Assembly (NCBI GenBank): GCA_023437885.1
Contig: JAEZFH010000051.1
Span: 1 to 5,422, forward strand
Length of the DNA: 5,422 nucleotides
DNA from: Bacillota bacterium
Lineage (GTDB): Bacteria > Bacillota > Clostridia > Lachnospirales > Lachnospiraceae
Direction of reading: 5' to 3'
Below are positions 4,577 to 5,422 of the stretch, one piece after another (within the stretch, counting starts at the first letter, position 1; each line of letters opens with the position of its first letter). A model generated the notes under the pieces. That model did not search any database. It was not told the origin of the DNA and saw nothing but the letters and a program-made list of their open reading frames with translations. A program made the position numbers and the translations under genes.

Positions 4577-5422
4577 TTAAGATTTTATAGCCCAGCGTAA
4601 TTTTGCACTTCGAGCACGGCTATTGGAATTACATTCGGCTGCGGACGGCCGAATAGCCTCAGGCGCTATTTCCCGATAGATACCTTCCCGATAGAAGTGT
4701 TGGAAAGATTTTTTAACGAGACGATCTTCGCCGGAATGAAAAGTAAGGATAGCAACACGCCCGCCCTCAGCCAAGGCAGCAGGAAGTTTTTCCAGAAATT
4801 CATGTAACACTTCAAATTCATTATTGACATCAATTCGCAACGCTTGAAAGCATCTTTGACAGGATTTTTTGATTTCATCGTTTCTATCTTTTTCCGGAAT
4901 GAATTTCAGCGCATCTTTGATAATTTGCTGGAGCTGACTTGTTGTTATTATGTCTTCACCTTTTCTTATTGCGGAAATAATGGCACGAGCGATTTCTGCG
5001 GAATGAGGCTCGTCCGCATTTTCTAGCAGCATACCGTTTAACTCATCTTGTGAAATAGTTTTAAGGCGATCCGCTGCAGAGATACCTTTTGAAGGATTTA
5101 GCCGTAAGTCTAATGGTCCCTCTGTCTTATAGGAAAAGCCTCTCTCAGGATTGTCTATTTGCATGGAAGAGACACCCAAATCTGCCAATATAAAATTCAA
5201 TGGCCCGGATTCAGGAGTAATTTGATCTATGTTGGAAAAGTTTATTTGCTTGACCGTTAAAATTTCCGAGCCATAACCTAAACGCTCTAAACGTTCCCTG
5301 GTTCGCGGTAATTCGATAGAATCTACATCAGTAGCATACAAGTGCCCCTTGGAATCTAAACATTTAAGCATCTCTAAAGTATGCCCACCATAACCTAAGG
5401 TAGCATCTAATCCGGTTTGTCC
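4577..5422 (-). CDS. rsmH: RsmH-type 16S rRNA (cytosine-1402 N4)-methyltransferase, divergent paralogue, 5' end off the window
   Basis: RsmH transfers a methyl group from S-adenosylmethionine to N4 of C1402 in 16S rRNA, at the decoding centre. The minus strand is open from the right edge to a TAA at 4577-4579, giving 281 residues; the family is about 310, so roughly 30 N-terminal residues are missing. The ATG at 5371 is internal: the frame continues upstream through LDATLGYGGHTLEML, which is the SAM-binding motif (usually DGTLGGGGHS). Other family signatures follow: ATDVD as the acidic ribose contact, ILADLGVSSMQIDNPERGFS, PLDLRLN (usually PLDMRMD), ILTFHSGEDRLVKKSF (usually ISFHSLEDRxVK), and a final SRARSAKLRWA (usually NPRSRSAKLR). 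All are recognisable but shifted from the standard form. The gene is followed at once by a terminator and not by ftsL, so it is not in the usual division cluster. Best read as a second, stand-alone RsmH. Whether it methylates C1402 or another site is not decided by the sequence. Confidence 0.9.
   Translation of the reverse strand, partial: GQTGLDATLGYGGHTLEMLKCLDSKGHLYATDVDSIELPRTRERLERLGYGSEILTVKQINFSNIDQITPESGPLNFILADLGVSSMQIDNPERGFSYKTEGPLDLRLNPSKGISAADRLKTISQDELNGMLLENADEPHSAEIARAIISAIRKGEDIITTSQLQQIIKDALKFIPEKDRNDEIKKSCQRCFQALRIDVNNEFEVLHEFLEKLPAALAEGGRVAILTFHSGEDRLVKKSFQHFYREGIYREIAPEAIRPSAAECNSNSRARSAKLRWAIKS

Overview
The window looks like chromosome from a low-GC Gram-positive anaerobe of the Clostridia, most likely Lachnospiraceae or a close relative. 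The evidence is AT-rich intergenic DNA, strong AGGAGG-type ribosome sites, near-consensus sigma-A promoters, a HAMP-less chemoreceptor and a divergent RsmH protein. This assignment is inferred from style and protein character, not from a search. No RNA gene, insertion sequence, CRISPR array or phage gene was found.

Layout, left to right. (1) Positions 1-132, minus strand: the first 44 codons of a small-helix membrane protein that runs off the left edge. It has its own promoter (167-195) and, just upstream of that, a tandem 10-bp repeat (207-236) that looks like a regulator site. (2) Positions 394-1899, minus strand: a complete methyl-accepting chemotaxis protein with about six membrane helices and no HAMP or extracellular sensor domain, driven from a good promoter at 1931-1959. 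(3) Positions 2111-2539 (minus) and 2651-3592 (plus): a PhnB-like VOC-fold protein and a YafY-type HTH/WYL regulator, transcribed divergently. Their shared 111-bp gap holds a perfect consensus promoter for the regulator and a 28-bp near-perfect palindrome lying across it. (4) Positions 3679-4380, plus strand: a stand-alone FAD/NAD(P)H oxidoreductase of the ferredoxin-NADP reductase superfamily, much more AT-rich than its neighbours, 86 bp behind the regulator. (5) Positions 4519-4575: a two-way terminator between the convergent reductase and RsmH genes. (6) Positions 4577-5422, minus strand: an RsmH-type 16S rRNA methyltransferase lacking its first ~30 codons at the right edge. It is followed by a terminator rather than ftsL, and its motifs depart from the standard ones, so it looks like a second, free-standing RsmH paralogue.

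The genes do not form one pathway. The only clear functional unit is the VOC protein / WYL regulator pair with its shared operator, to which the reductase may belong as a downstream gene. The most checkable new points are the palindromic operator, the tandem repeats upstream of the truncated left gene, and the RsmH paralogue. I saw no convincing sign of a large undescribed system.
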